From assembly GCA_003990745.1 (NCBI GenBank), contig RBNI01001432.1, forward strand, positions 1 through 22,480: a stretch of DNA of 22,480 nucleotides. The letters are read 5' to 3'. Below the pieces are notes generated by a model that ran no database searches, was not told where the DNA came from, and worked only from the letters and a program-made list of their open reading frames with translations. Positions 1-8,093 of the stretch are shown here, piece after piece; positions within the stretch are counted from its first letter, which is position 1; each line of letters starts with the position of its first letter. The stretch is from Jimgerdemannia flammicorona (Eukaryota > Mucoromycota > Endogonomycetes > Endogonales > Endogonaceae). The position numbers and the translations under genes are program-made.

Positions 1-760
1 AAAAAAAAAAAAAAGAGCAAATTAATTATATGTATGCTGGATGAGAATAAACTTCTCAAGAAAGGTCCAAATGGTACACTTAGCCTAGTCTTTGATGGAA
101 TTAAGCAATTGAATAGAGGTGAAAAGTATTTGAAGGTTACTTGTAACAATGCTAGTGGGCAAAATAAAAATAATACCACTCTTTGGTTTTATATATACTT
201 GGTAATTTGTGGGTATTACAAAAGTATTGAATTGAACTTCATGATTCCAGACCATACCAAATTCAAGTGTGATGGTAGTTTTGAACTGATTAAAAGGCTT
301 TATCATAAAACTACAGTAGATTATATTGATTATATTATAGATATGATAAAAAGGTCTAGCATTACCAGACTAAATAAAGCTCAACATTATAATAGTAATG
401 AAGGTTTTCAATATTATTATGTCATAAGTGGTCTGGAAATCTACTTCAAGAAGTTGCCTAGCATGTAAAAGTTTCATTATTTTCTTTTCATCAGAGTAAA
501 TCTAGGTACTGTTAAAGCCCAAGAAGTTATAAATAGTCTATTCTAAAAATTCAAACTATTAAAAAGTAGTAAATCCAAGGCTTCAAAAGTTATAAAAAAA
601 ATCAAAGCCTTGTCATTTCCAGTACTAGTATCTCCTTTTATGGAATTGAAATATCAGGAATACCTTTATCACAATATTCACTCATTTGTCAGAGATTAAT
701 TTAAAAATATTACTTGCCCAAGACCAACCTATAATGATAATAAATAAAATATTTAAAAGA
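1..760 (+). pseudogene. DUF7869-type transposase-like protein, C-terminal part, RIP-damaged
   Basis: The frame is open from base 1 (first Met at 34), so the N-terminus lies outside the window. The stop TAA at 466-468 looks like a former CAA, because homology carries on in the same frame to about 745. Landmarks match what I know of DUF7869 proteins, which are common in repeat-rich fungal and animal genomes: SGQNKNN (residues 41-47 from Met 34), a 'MIPxHTKF' block at 241-264, a 'KFHYF' block just after the stop, and near 640-715 a 'YQEYLYHNIHSF' block ending in 'TCPRP'. The residue aligned with the conserved Asp before GQNKNN is Asn (AAC, 145-147), and the Gly before HTKF is Asp (250-252). Both are G-to-A changes. 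A DDE/RNase H-like fold is inference; no function is shown. The coiled-coil pseudogene follows about 100 bp downstream. Confidence 0.6.
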
Positions 761-862
761 AAATTAATTTTAATAAGTCTTTTACAAATATTGCTAAAAT
801 AATTTATATATCTTTATAGAAAGGTATAAGTATATTAAAAGAATAAAAATAAGAAAAAAATT

Positions 863-2471
863 ATGGTAAACATTTTAGAAGTACAACAATATACAAATAA
901 AGAATTACTAAATGAAATTGAAATACTGAAAAAGTAATTAGCAGATAAAGAAGAGAATTTTAAAGCAAGAATTCTACAAATTACTGATCAAACTGGTAAA
1001 GATAGCCAGTTTTATATCCCTGGTCATTGATGATACAAATAATTAAGTAAGAAATAATTAGAAGAAGAAAAAATAGACAATATTACCACTGAGGAGAAGA
1101 CAGAAGATTTCTTTAAATATACTGAAGAATTATTCTCCACTTGCTCTCAATATATTTCCAATTAAAGTCAATGAGACTATCAACTAACTGTCCAAGAACA
1201 AACTTTCAAAAAGAAAATTAAAAATTTAGAAGAGACTATTAAATGGTTAGATAGAGAAATGTGGGATGCTTGGAAAGCAGAAGATACTCATATTGAGGTT
1301 ATGCATAATATTATTGCAATGGCAGATGCAGAAAAAGAGAAAGAAACTAAAAATTTAAGGAAAGAAGTGAAAAATAAATCCAAGGAGTTATCAGACAAGA
1401 TAAATAAACTAAAAGACAACTCAGAATTGTTATAAGAAAGGAATGAAAAACTTATAGAGAAAGAGGAAGAAAATGAATATTTAAAGACTCAGTTAGCAGA
1501 ACTTAAAGAAGCCTTGAGAGAAAAAAGTGAGAAACTTACTGATAGCAAGAAAAAGAATGAGTAATTGCAAAATGAATTAAATGAAAAAAAAAGATGAAAA
1601 TGATAAACTAAGAGTGATTATTGACTTTGAATCATACTTAGACAAAAAGTCTTTACTAAGTTTGCCCTAAGTAAAAAGAAATAGGATATTTTCATTAAAA
1701 TAAAACAATCTTAAACTTCTAGGAAACAAAATAGAAAATAAAGTAAAGATTGGGTTCCAACAATTAGTGACTAGAATAGAGGTTCACACTAATAAATAGT
1801 AGGTAAATAAAGGTTTGTATTAATGAGAAAATTAGTTTATATAGTCTTAGGTTTGGAGGAATGATATAGCAGTAATACAAGGTGTGAATTTTATTCTAAG
1901 TCTGAAAATAGTAATAATAAACCTGTTTGTCAAATTCAAACTCGAAACAAATTAACTGAAAAGATAATTGCCAATGATGAAGCTTGTCAAAAGTGTAAAG
2001 AGAGGTTTGAGAATAATGAGATACCTAAGTGTGAAAGATGCAGTAGATTACAAACTAGAACATATGCTGAGATTCTTTGTACTTGTATTAGGCATAAAGA
2101 GAATATAGAAGGAAAAGAACTCCCTATTTTACCCCATGAATGAAGATCTAATGCTTTCTATGAATGACAAATCAACTCTCTGCAAGAGCAATTAAATGAA
2201 GCTGAATGAACCATTCATGAAGAGAGAGAAGTTCATGAAAAAATCCGAAGAGTGAAGTAAAAGGCAGAAATAAGAGTTATTAGACAAAATTAGGCAATAA
2301 GAAGCAGAGATTGAATGTTTTAAAAAACTAACTCCTCAAGAACTGGTTAATGAAATAGAATCTTATAAGGAAGAAGTTTCTCAATTGAAAACTCAGTTAG
2401 AAAAATTAAATTCTCAACAAAGCGCTCAAATTGAGGTTAGAAAGTGGCCTTGGTTAAAAATCTATACATAA
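863..2471 (+). pseudogene. Coiled-coil protein with a cysteine cluster, RIP-damaged and frameshifted
   Basis: I do not recognise this family. From ATG 863 one frame runs to about 1590 as Lys/Glu-rich heptad-like sequence (coiled coil) broken only by TAA and TGA codons that read as former Gln and Arg. At the A9 run 1584-1592 the frame shifts by one base, then returns to the first frame by about 1660. A compact region follows with Cys codons at 1985, 1994, 2030 and 2039 (C-x2-C-x11-C-x2-C), then 2078 and 2084 with His at 2093, which suggests zinc binding. A second coiled coil follows; near 2260 another one-base shift moves to a third frame, which ends at TAA 2469-2471. The original would have been about 535 residues. 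It lies on the same strand as the DUF7869 relic, so the two may belong to one mobile unit (inference). Confidence 0.55.
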
Positions 2472-2486
2472 AAAGATTCCCTTTTT

Positions 2487-2494
2487 TCACGTGA
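2487..2494. promoter_or_regulatory. TCACGTGA E-box-type palindrome
   Basis: This is a perfect 8-bp palindrome containing CACGTG, the core bound by fungal bHLH factors such as Pho4 and Cbf1. It stands at the left edge of the unmutated island. The same 8-mer occurs in the young LTR at 22161. Regulatory use is inference. Confidence 0.35.
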
Positions 2495-2809
2495 CACAAG
2501 CTGTTCCTTGAAAATTCACCAGAAACACGGATTTTGCGTTGAAACCTATATGGTTGGAATTAAAAAGATTGCCCGGACCTGGCACAACCAGTTTTAAATT
2601 GAGAAGCATTGTTGAGTTGGGAGAAAAACCACGTTGAAAATGAGTATTTCGCAGTCACATCGCACTTAGATTTTGGACGTTTAAGGGTACCCGAGGCAAG
2701 CGGCGAGGGAACTTTGAGCACGAGAAGTGACGAGCCGCGAGACGAGGGATAAAATGAAGGATGGAAGGCAATAGATATGACTGCACTTTTTTTTTCCGCA
2801 TGTCCTCGA

Positions 2810-2831
2810 TGTGTTTTTCTTGAAAAACACA
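2810..2831. repeat. Perfect inverted repeat, 10-bp arms, 2-bp centre
   Basis: The arms TGTGTTTTTC (2810-2819) and GAAAAACACA (2822-2831) are exact reverse complements around TT. It could be a dimeric factor-binding site or a hairpin in RNA. No adjacent gene decides between these. Confidence 0.6.
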
Positions 2832-2889
2832 GGTCAACACCTCGTAAGGAAATAATTTAATTCATTCATTCCAACATCTGATGCCCGAG

Positions 2890-2897
2890 TGACGTCA
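2890..2897. promoter_or_regulatory. TGACGTCA (CRE/ATF-type) palindrome
   Basis: This is the consensus site of bZIP CREB/ATF proteins (Atf1-type in fungi), at the right side of the unmutated island. The same 8-mer occurs at 22177 in the young LTR. Function is inferred from the motif only. Confidence 0.35.
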
Positions 2898-2959
2898 AGC
2901 GTTCACTTTGTCTGGTTTTGTTGCAGCACGCCCCATATATGCAATTTCTATATAATGAT

Positions 2960-3676
2960 CTTTATGTTATGTGAGCAATTTTACAGACTTTCTTATCAGA
3001 CAGATTTCTTGAAAATGTCAGCTTTTCTTAAGTAGCAGATTATTTAATAATATTCTTCAGACTTTGTCTGATAAGCATATCAAAATATAATTAATTTCTT
3101 AAGTTCTTCAGACTTATCTAGCAAGTAGACCAAGATATAATAGACTTCTTTATATTAGAAAGTAGACTAGGGTAAAAAGAAATAAAGCTCACAATTTTCT
3201 AAAAGTAACTTTAGAACAGATATTTCTCCTAAATATTGTAATTATTTCTAAATCAAGTAGTTCTTGGTAGATATATCTCTTGAAGTATAATAAATAAACT
3301 TATCTTTTACTTTTCTTGATTTTTCAGACTGAGGTTTATTTACTCAAATCTCTAAAGTATTTTATATAGTTGTAGTTACTATTTAGTTATTATGTGGCTA
3401 ACTATAGATTATTATTTCTAATAATATTTAGTTGTTTTTATTAGAAATATAAATTTTAAGTTCTGATATAGTGTACTAGCTAGGAATATTAATCTCAAAT
3501 TCTAATATAATATATTAGCTAGAAATACTTTGTATTCTTATTTAGCTATTTAGATTATTTATACAAATTATTATAGTAGAGCAGTTCTGATTATCTAGTA
3601 TATCTGATATAGTATATTAAAATTATAATAACTAATTTAGATAGTAACTTGGTATATTTCTCTATTAGTTTGTTAC
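2960..3676 (-). other. AT-rich, CpG-free decayed DNA, possible LTR remnant
   Basis: There is no readable gene. Composition changes abruptly near 2940-2960, where CpG disappears. The right end, read on the minus strand, is a purine tract (AGTGGGGGC) closely followed by TGTAACA, which is how a polypurine tract meets an LTR. A matching second LTR is not visible in the window, so this call is weak. Short degenerate 'cagactt' motifs recur at 2984-3120. Confidence 0.22.
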
Positions 3677-5003
3677 ATGAGCCCCCACTAAAGGATAGTC
3701 TATCTCAAGCTATCCTTTAGTTATTATTTTAATATAAGTAGATATCTTCTGCATCTACTCTTGTTCTATTATCTTTCTTAGTTTTAAAACTACTTTATTC
3801 TAAGGGCTCCTCTTCTTCTTAAAAGAATAATATTTCAATATAATAGATAATACTCAGGTAGATAATGAGGATCATTCTTTAGATATCTTTAAGGCAAAAT
3901 TAGATCTAAGCTAATACTCTTACATTTTGCTTATATATATATTATAGATTATGTAGAGTCTGTCTACTGCAATGTTATTTCTTTAGATGAGGCCTATGAG
4001 GTATCTGGTATAGATATATTCAGAGGTTGAGAGGTCTTATAGTTGTTCTTCAATAGTATAATATATCTATAGCTAGTAGATTTCTAGAAGTTACTAAGCT
4101 GTAGTGAGGTTCTCTTAATGAACTTGAATTAATTAAAAGTAGTTGCTAATAGTTTCTTTAAACTGAGATAGGGAAATTAGCAGAGCTTAGAAAAAACTAA
4201 GAACAAGAATCTAGAGGTATTAATCAATTCTCTGGATCATTATATAAGAGTAGATATATCTTAAGGCAATTGATATATACTAGAGTCCTCAGAGTATATT
4301 TATTTATACTTCTTATATAGATACTTATTTTTTTGATATTATATATAAGATAATATTTTTTCTATTTAAACTTCAGTTTGGCAGCAAGTTTGTTTTAATT
4401 ATACTTCTTTAAACTAGTACTTGATCTCTAATCTTAATCTTCTAATTCTTCTACTTTTAGTTATATATAGTACTTCTTTTGTCTTTTTTAGATCTTAATT
4501 ATCTGAGCTCAGGCTTGATTATATAATTATTCTATCTTTTTAAGGAGATATCTGAGGTTCTTATAATTAGTAGTTCTAGTTTTCTTAGTAAATATTATCT
4601 TGAATGACTTTTATTTAGTAAAGGTAGTAGAGGTATTTCAAATTTTCTATAGAATCTTAGATAAGTAGAGATTTCAGTTAGTAGAATTGACTTAAACAAG
4701 TTCTTTTGATAGTCTGGTTCATTTTTTCTATTATATCATTGGTTTAAAAGTAGTATAATATAGTTCATTTTAGGTAGATCTTGTAAATTTGATTATAACT
4801 TATAATTATATTATTGATAAATTCTATATCTTAGTTAATAGAAGTCTATTAATATCTACTCTCTATCTTTGAAAGATATTATCTAATAATGTAATTAGTT
4901 ATAGTAGTGCTTGATATTTCTTCTTTCTTTAGTATTTATAATAGATATTATATTTCTTAAGTATGTCTCTAACTTGTGTTCTGAGATTGAGTCAATATTA
5001 ATA
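3677..5003 (-). other. Heavily decayed AT-rich DNA, possibly the 3' part of a retroelement
   Basis: No ORF of useful length survives. One minus-strand frame can be read through many stops as Lys/Ile/Tyr-rich protein, with one stretch near 4350-4420 (RDQVLV followed by KTNLLP) that resembles the C-terminal basic region of Gypsy integrases. In DNA this AT-rich, stop density is close to chance, so the assignment is tentative. Confidence 0.2.
3687..3721. repeat. Inverted repeat, 12-bp arms, 11-bp loop
   Basis: ACTAAAGGATAG (3687-3698) and CTATCCTTTAGT (3710-3721) are exact reverse complements. It lies next to the GC-rich purine/pyrimidine tract at 3680-3687. It may be a hairpin in the 3' end of the decayed element. 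Confidence 0.6.
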
Positions 5004-5032
5004 TATTATTATTATTATTATTATTATTTATA
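5004..5032 (-). repeat. (ATT)n tract, the LINE 3' tail
   Basis: A run of ATT units on the + strand, that is (AAT)n on the minus strand, ends the minus-strand LINE relic to its right. Non-LTR elements often end in A-rich or simple-repeat tails left by target-primed reverse transcription. Confidence 0.5.
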
Positions 5033-5380
5033 GTTACTTAGACACTTTTATTATCAAAACATATCTATAAAAACAATATACAATTTATGAGTTCCATTAA
5101 TTACTAACAATCTCATCTTAAGAAAAATCAACCAAATCTTCTAAAAGATCTATCAACTAACACCAACTTTCTACTATACCTCTCTATCACTTAGTATCAA
5201 AATAACTCTGACTCTCTAAGATAATATCCTGTATCTTCTTCACTACTCCTAGCTCTCACTATCTCTTCTGATACTACTACTCTTATACTATTTTCCACAG
5301 AAGTCAATGCCATCACTCTATTAACTCTATAATCTCTATCCAATAGTCACCCTCAAAGACTCTCTATCAGTGTAAGGCTA
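5033..5380 (-). other. Probable LINE 3' untranslated region
   Basis: This non-coding stretch lies between the LINE ORF2 stop and the (AAT)n tail. It is CpG-free and C/T-rich on the + strand, like the neighbouring LINE. No gene is seen. Confidence 0.4.
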
Positions 5381-5916
5381 TCAGGACCATACCCCCAAAA
5401 TCCACCCAATACTACTCCAAATATCACTAACTTCCCCCACCAGTCTCCTCTGAATGACTATACTAACAGAGTCCCCAGGCCTCTCTCTCCTAGAGTCCCA
5501 GTACTCCTTCAAAATCTGCTAATAATCTTCTACTCTAAGATTGGCCACCAAGATATGCTCCAGAGTCTGAACTGCCTCCCCAGAGATTTCAATACACTAT
5601 TTGCAATTTTAATAATCATCTACCTCTATCTAGTCTATTCAATAGTTCAACATCACTTTCTCCTCAAAATCTGTCACCATACTACCCAATATCTAGGGGG
5701 TACTATCTGATATAATACAGCTACCCAACTCTAGACCTAATATCACTTCTACATTTTCCCAATTCCAGCTATCTACCAACCAACTAGCTACCTCTTAAGC
5801 AGTTCTATTTTAGCTCATTCTATAGCCTCAACTAAAGAATATTCCTTTAATATCCTACCATCTACTCTGAGTAATCCCAGTCTCTACCACTATCACTCAG
5901 GGTCAACATCCTCCTC
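5381..5916 (-). pseudogene. LINE ORF2 C-terminus with Cys/His motif (Tad1-like)
   Basis: One minus-strand frame reads from 5916 to a TGA at 5381-5383. It holds C-K-(stop)-C near 5594-5605, followed by 'VQTLEHILVANLR', which matches the C-terminal Cys-Cys-His cluster with 'T-x-E-H' typical of fungal LINE ORF2 proteins. Interrupting stops (TAG, TAA, TGA) read as former Gln or Arg. Upstream it is cut by the Gypsy LTR at 5917. It may be the end of LINE A or of LINE B. The post-RT and RNase H region expected between this piece and LINE A is not present at either Gypsy flank, so sequence was lost or this is a separate copy. Confidence 0.6.
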
Positions 5917-6700
5917 TGTAATAACTCTCACTTCTACCTTTATCTTATCCTTTAGATAATTAGGGAAGTAAGACTATTACTTAGGGACTTAGTATACAAT
6001 ACATATATATCAAGAAGCCTTTAGTTTGAGGAAGTGCTCACTTAAAAGTAGTTGTAGAAGCAGTGCCTTATCTTTCAAAGGTCTTTCTCTTTGCCCTAAC
6101 TTTCAAGAGTCTTATTCTTTACTGTGCACAGACTGAATTCGCCTTGGAATTTAGGTTCAATGGGTTTACTTAAGTCTTTAGGGATGTATATACTGGTCTC
6201 AGTTCTGGCAGAAGTTAGCTAGACTTCTGGAGTTTAGTCAGCAACACTAGAGTTACTTAGGTATTATTACTAAGACTCAGGAGAATGTGTATATGGGGGA
6301 GACTTGATTCTTGTATCAAGGACTGAATTAAAACTGCTTTATTTCGGATGGAAACTTGGAGATATTTATACAAGTTGGTCCATGATTTCTGACTAAGTAT
6401 GAGTGACTAATTTGGTAATGATAATGAGGTTTGTGATCACAATCTTTATTATATAGTTTTTGGCAAAAACAACTTTGTAATCAGGATCTCAATTATTAGG
6501 CAATAATCAGCTACTATAGTAATAGTTGCTGCAGTACTAATTGTCAGAGATAAGCTGGATATTGTTTTTTGCATCATTTTCTATATCATTCATTCATTTG
6601 TCATTCATAATATCATATGTCATACTCAATTATATGATGATATCATTGCTTCCTGGGTCATGTGATTGCTCATCACATCTTATTTATTTGTTCTATTATA
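5917..6700 (-). repeat. 3' LTR of the Gypsy element, RIP-damaged
   Basis: It aligns along its length with 14214-14998. On the + strand it starts TGTAATAACT and ends TTCTATTATA (an LTR terminus TGTAATAGAA with G-to-A). Differences between the two copies are mostly transitions. The TATA box TATAAATA survives on the minus strand (6363-6370). The TGACGTCA of the young LTR is TGATATCA here, with both cytosines of the CpG pair changed. Confidence 0.9.
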
Positions 6701-6713
6701 TCTTTCTCTCTTT
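6701..6713 (-). promoter_or_regulatory. Polypurine tract of the Gypsy element
   Basis: On the minus strand AAAGAGAGAAAGA directly abuts the 3' LTR terminus. This is the expected position and composition of the RNase H-resistant primer for plus-strand DNA synthesis. The accessory ORF's stop codon (6712-6714) overlaps it. Confidence 0.7.
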
Positions 6714-7539
6714 AGAAATCAACATCCTTATTGATTTGGAAATTAAGAACTAGGGGAGAGAAAGGTGGAGAATCCTCCTCAATATTGTTACCTTCTTTTT
6801 CAGTAGCAGGGAGAGTAGATACTGATGGCTTACTATCCAGAATGGAGAAGTCAATGAGGTCTGTGAATGGTTCTTGTATTAGTATGAGTGCCAGTATAGG
6901 GGTTCTCCATCTGATGTGATTGGGACCATCCAAGTAGAGTTCTTAATTCTCATGTCTGAGAATATCTATTTGAATAAGTGGTTCTTTGAAGAGATCAGAG
7001 AGGTCTTGGAGTCATTGGTCTGGATTATTATTCAGAAGGGAGCTCCAGTAGAGCTTGATGTCAGTAGACTTGAGGGTAATCCAGGAGTTGACTTCTTGAG
7101 TTATCTTGATCTCTAGCATATCAACCTTAGAGAAGGAGAGGTTCTGGAAGTCCTTCAGTTATATGTAGTTGAGGTTGGAGATCGCAAAGGATGCATGGTG
7201 TATGATTTGATAGACCTTCTTGGCAAGTCTTTGCTCATATCTATCTAGGTGGGTCCAGTCTGAGACCTGGTCAGTGGGTAGGCCATTTATATGTTAGAGG
7301 AGTTGATGGCTGATTTAATATTCATACCAGATCTCTAGGTGGCTGATAGCTAGGTAGGTCCTTTTAATGAGTTCATGACAGTCAAGGACATACTGTCCTA
7401 GGTCTGAGCTGGAGAGGTTAAGGGCCTCAAAGTAGCAGTTTCTTCCTTGAATGGCAACCTGGATGTATCCAAAGAGGCAGTCAACCTGGCTTAGAAGGGG
7501 CTGGCTATAGCAGATAGTTTAGCAGTGGATAGCAGGCAT
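6712..7539 (-). pseudogene. Accessory ORF between pol and 3' LTR, unknown function
   Basis: Not recognised. From ATG 7539-7537 one minus frame of 275 codons runs to TAA at 6712-6714, interrupted by six in-frame stops, five TAA and one TGA, all explained by C-to-T at CAA or CGA. Reading through them gives a coherent soluble protein: an N-terminal half rich in Leu, Tyr, His and Trp with likely helices (for example EIWYEY, RYEQRLAKKVYQ), and a C-terminal 60 residues rich in Pro, Ser and acids. No transmembrane segment or signal peptide is evident, so it does not look like an envelope. It uses a different frame from integrase and is separated from pol by about 550 bp. Ty3/Gypsy chromoviruses normally have only gag and pol. 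The open frame, the absence of other decay and its placement up to the polypurine tract argue that it was a real gene of the element. Confidence 0.55.
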
Positions 7540-8093
7540 TCTTGTCTTATCTTTTCTTTGTGAGGAGAGGGAGATAAGAGTTGTAGGGTATTCTTGCCTT
7601 AGGTATTTATACTTATTTATTTATCTGATGTGATCTTTTTTTAGTTATGCTTTTTAGCAAAATATGTGATCTGTTGCTATAAGTGGGACATATACTGATT
7701 ATATGAGAAAATCCTGATTTCAAAGATATTATTACTTATAGTTGTGGTTACACAGGGTTAACAGGTCTTGGTTCCTTTTTTTTTTTGTCTGGTTGGTGCA
7801 TTTGCAAGGACTGACCATCCTTATCTAGGGCAAGGGCTCCCATTATTGTGGCTAGGGGTTCAAATCTCTTGGAAATAATATTTCTTATAATCCAAGGCAA
7901 TTTCTAATAATAATATCTATCACATAGATGGGCTTAGATTGGTTTCAACATCATTGGCTTTTCTAAGTTCTATATGAAGTATCTGTTATCATCTAGTAGA
8001 GATGATACAGATGACATAAAATGGAGTTGTTCAAATATATTTTGCTATACTATGCTGAATTGTTCTTCATCTGAGTGTCTTCTTATTGGTTAA
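7540..8093 (-). other. Spacer between pol and the accessory ORF
   Basis: There is no clear gene. It contains TATAAATA on the minus strand (7604-7611), about 65 bp before the accessory ATG and identical to the LTR TATA octamer. It also has a poly-T run (7775-7786) and, on the + strand, a B-box-like GGTTCAAATCT (7857-7867). Confidence 0.4.
7604..7611 (-). promoter_or_regulatory. Possible TATA box for the accessory ORF
   Basis: TATAAATA on the minus strand lies 65-72 bp upstream of the accessory ORF's first ATG. The same octamer is the conserved TATA in all four LTR copies here. The ORF frame stays largely open further upstream, so the motif could also lie within coding sequence. Confidence 0.25.

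Larger units (their letters stand above)
2472..2940. other. Unmutated CpG-containing island, no gene seen
   Basis: Unlike both flanks, this stretch keeps many CpG dinucleotides (for example around 2696-2750) and is not AT-saturated. The only ORF of any length (minus, 2655-2840, 61 codons) has no recognisable features. The island holds a TCACGTGA palindrome (2487-2494), a TGACGTCA palindrome (2890-2897) and a strong inverted repeat (2810-2831). It is best read as unique host intergenic or promoter DNA lying between two RIP-damaged blocks. Confidence 0.5.

Noticed and set aside
1..14. A14 run as a LINE tail or poly-A signal
   Set aside because: It sits at the window edge and within a Lys-rich open frame; nothing else supports an element end there.
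863..2300. Reassigned stop codons (TAA/TAG = Gln) as an alternative genetic code
   Set aside because: TGA also occurs at Arg- and Trp-like positions, frames are broken by indels, and LTR copies show plain C-to-T decay against an intact copy. Mutation explains all of it.
2655..2840. Minus-strand 61-codon ORF in the unmutated island
   Set aside because: Short, no recognisable motif, no supporting context; likely chance.
6731..7116. Plus-strand ORFs over the accessory gene
   Set aside because: They are antisense shadows; the minus frame has consistent protein-like composition, RIP-type stops only, and the element's orientation.
7788..7870. A genuine tRNA gene
   Set aside because: No acceptor stem pairs, box spacing is too long and there is no clean cloverleaf; kept only as a weak SINE hint.
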